Assembly (NCBI GenBank): GCA_018400335.1
Contig: JAGYMT010000163.1
Location: 1 to 5,257, forward strand
DNA: 5,257 nucleotides
Source of the DNA: Kiritimatiellia bacterium
Lineage (GTDB): Bacteria > Verrucomicrobiota > Kiritimatiellia > JAAZAB01
Direction of reading: 5' to 3'
In this document: positions 5,132-5,257 of the stretch, piece by piece
Position numbering within the stretch: position 1 is the stretch's first letter
How the letters are laid out: every line of letters starts with the position of its first letter
The notes under the pieces: generated by a model
Databases searched by the model: none
The model's input: the letters and a program-made list of their open reading frames with translations, nothing else
Told to the model about the DNA's origin: nothing
Made by a program: the position numbers and the translations under genes

Positions 5132-5250
5132 ATTGCCCGCGCGCGGAGCGCACGGGCCACCAACGCGCTGCTGGAGAATGAGAAAGGTGGCTCGTGTGCT
5201 TGCTACTCTGCGAAGTGGCCGCTACGAAGCACGAGCCGCGCGCGGGCAAT
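5132..5250. repeat. Palindromic interspersed repeat, copy 2, right arm interrupted by a nested hairpin
   Basis: The left arm 5132-5161 is identical over 30 bases to the complement of the right arm at 1156-1185, and the following loop (5162-5185) resembles the loop of copy 1. The right arm begins GGTGGCTCGTG (5186-5196) and resumes at CGCGCGCGGGCAAT (5237-5250). About 40 bases lie between, and these can fold on GGCTCGTG (5189-5196) with CACGAGCC (5230-5237). This looks like one palindromic element inserted into, or recombined with, another. CACGAGCC also opens the outer inverted repeat at 994. The window ends seven bases later. Confidence 0.6.
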
Positions 5251-5257
5251 CAAAAAC

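Noticed and set aside
4773..5249. Minus-strand open frame of 158 codons
   Set aside because: It starts inside the palindromic repeat and runs antisense to the URO-D stub, with no family signal.

Overview
The window looks like a stretch of a GC-rich, carbohydrate- and sulfoglycan-degrading bacterium of the PVC type (Lentisphaerota, Kiritimatiellota or a planctomycete-like lineage). This is inferred from the gene mix (heparinase II/III-like lyase, ceramidase-like hydrolases without signal peptides, a URO-D-family methyltransferase-like protein) and from the many GC-rich palindromic repeats between genes. No 16S or other phylogenetic marker is present, so the placement is tentative.

Layout. Positions 1-745 (minus strand) hold the first 248 codons of a heparinase II/III-like lyase that runs off the left edge, with a strong ribosome binding site, a leader inverted repeat and a candidate promoter. 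Positions about 840-1344 contain no gene. They are a mosaic of palindromes, with a 25-bp perfect inverted repeat enclosing a second palindrome with 30-bp arms. Positions 1345-2777 (minus strand) are a two-gene type IV toxin-antitoxin / abortive infection module: abiEi (antitoxin) followed by abiEii (nucleotidyltransferase toxin), joined by a 4-base overlap. Positions 2778-3277 are intergenic. They hold a possible abiE operator, a 102-bp decayed copy of two separate pieces of the heparinase gene, a low-complexity G-rich tract, and a promoter for the right-hand operon preceded by a pair of 15-bp direct repeats exactly 20 bp apart.

Positions 3278-5108 (plus strand) form an operon-like run. It has a full-length neutral ceramidase-like protein (454 aa), a 53-residue N-terminal stub of a second ceramidase-like protein (ATGA overlap), and a 98-residue N-terminal stub of a URO-D-family protein. 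The last stub ends 23 bp before another copy of the palindrome seen at 1102-1185, this time with its right arm interrupted by a further hairpin.

The left and right genes look like parts of catabolic loci. The abiE module sits between the intact heparinase 5' end and a heparinase relic on the same strand, which suggests that the module was inserted, or the region duplicated and rearranged, at this site. The two truncated genes and the repeats show a locus in decay. I do not see a clearly new multi-gene system. The most interesting features are the heparinase relic with its frame-restoring deletions, the repeat family with nested palindromes, and the regulatory repeat pairs.
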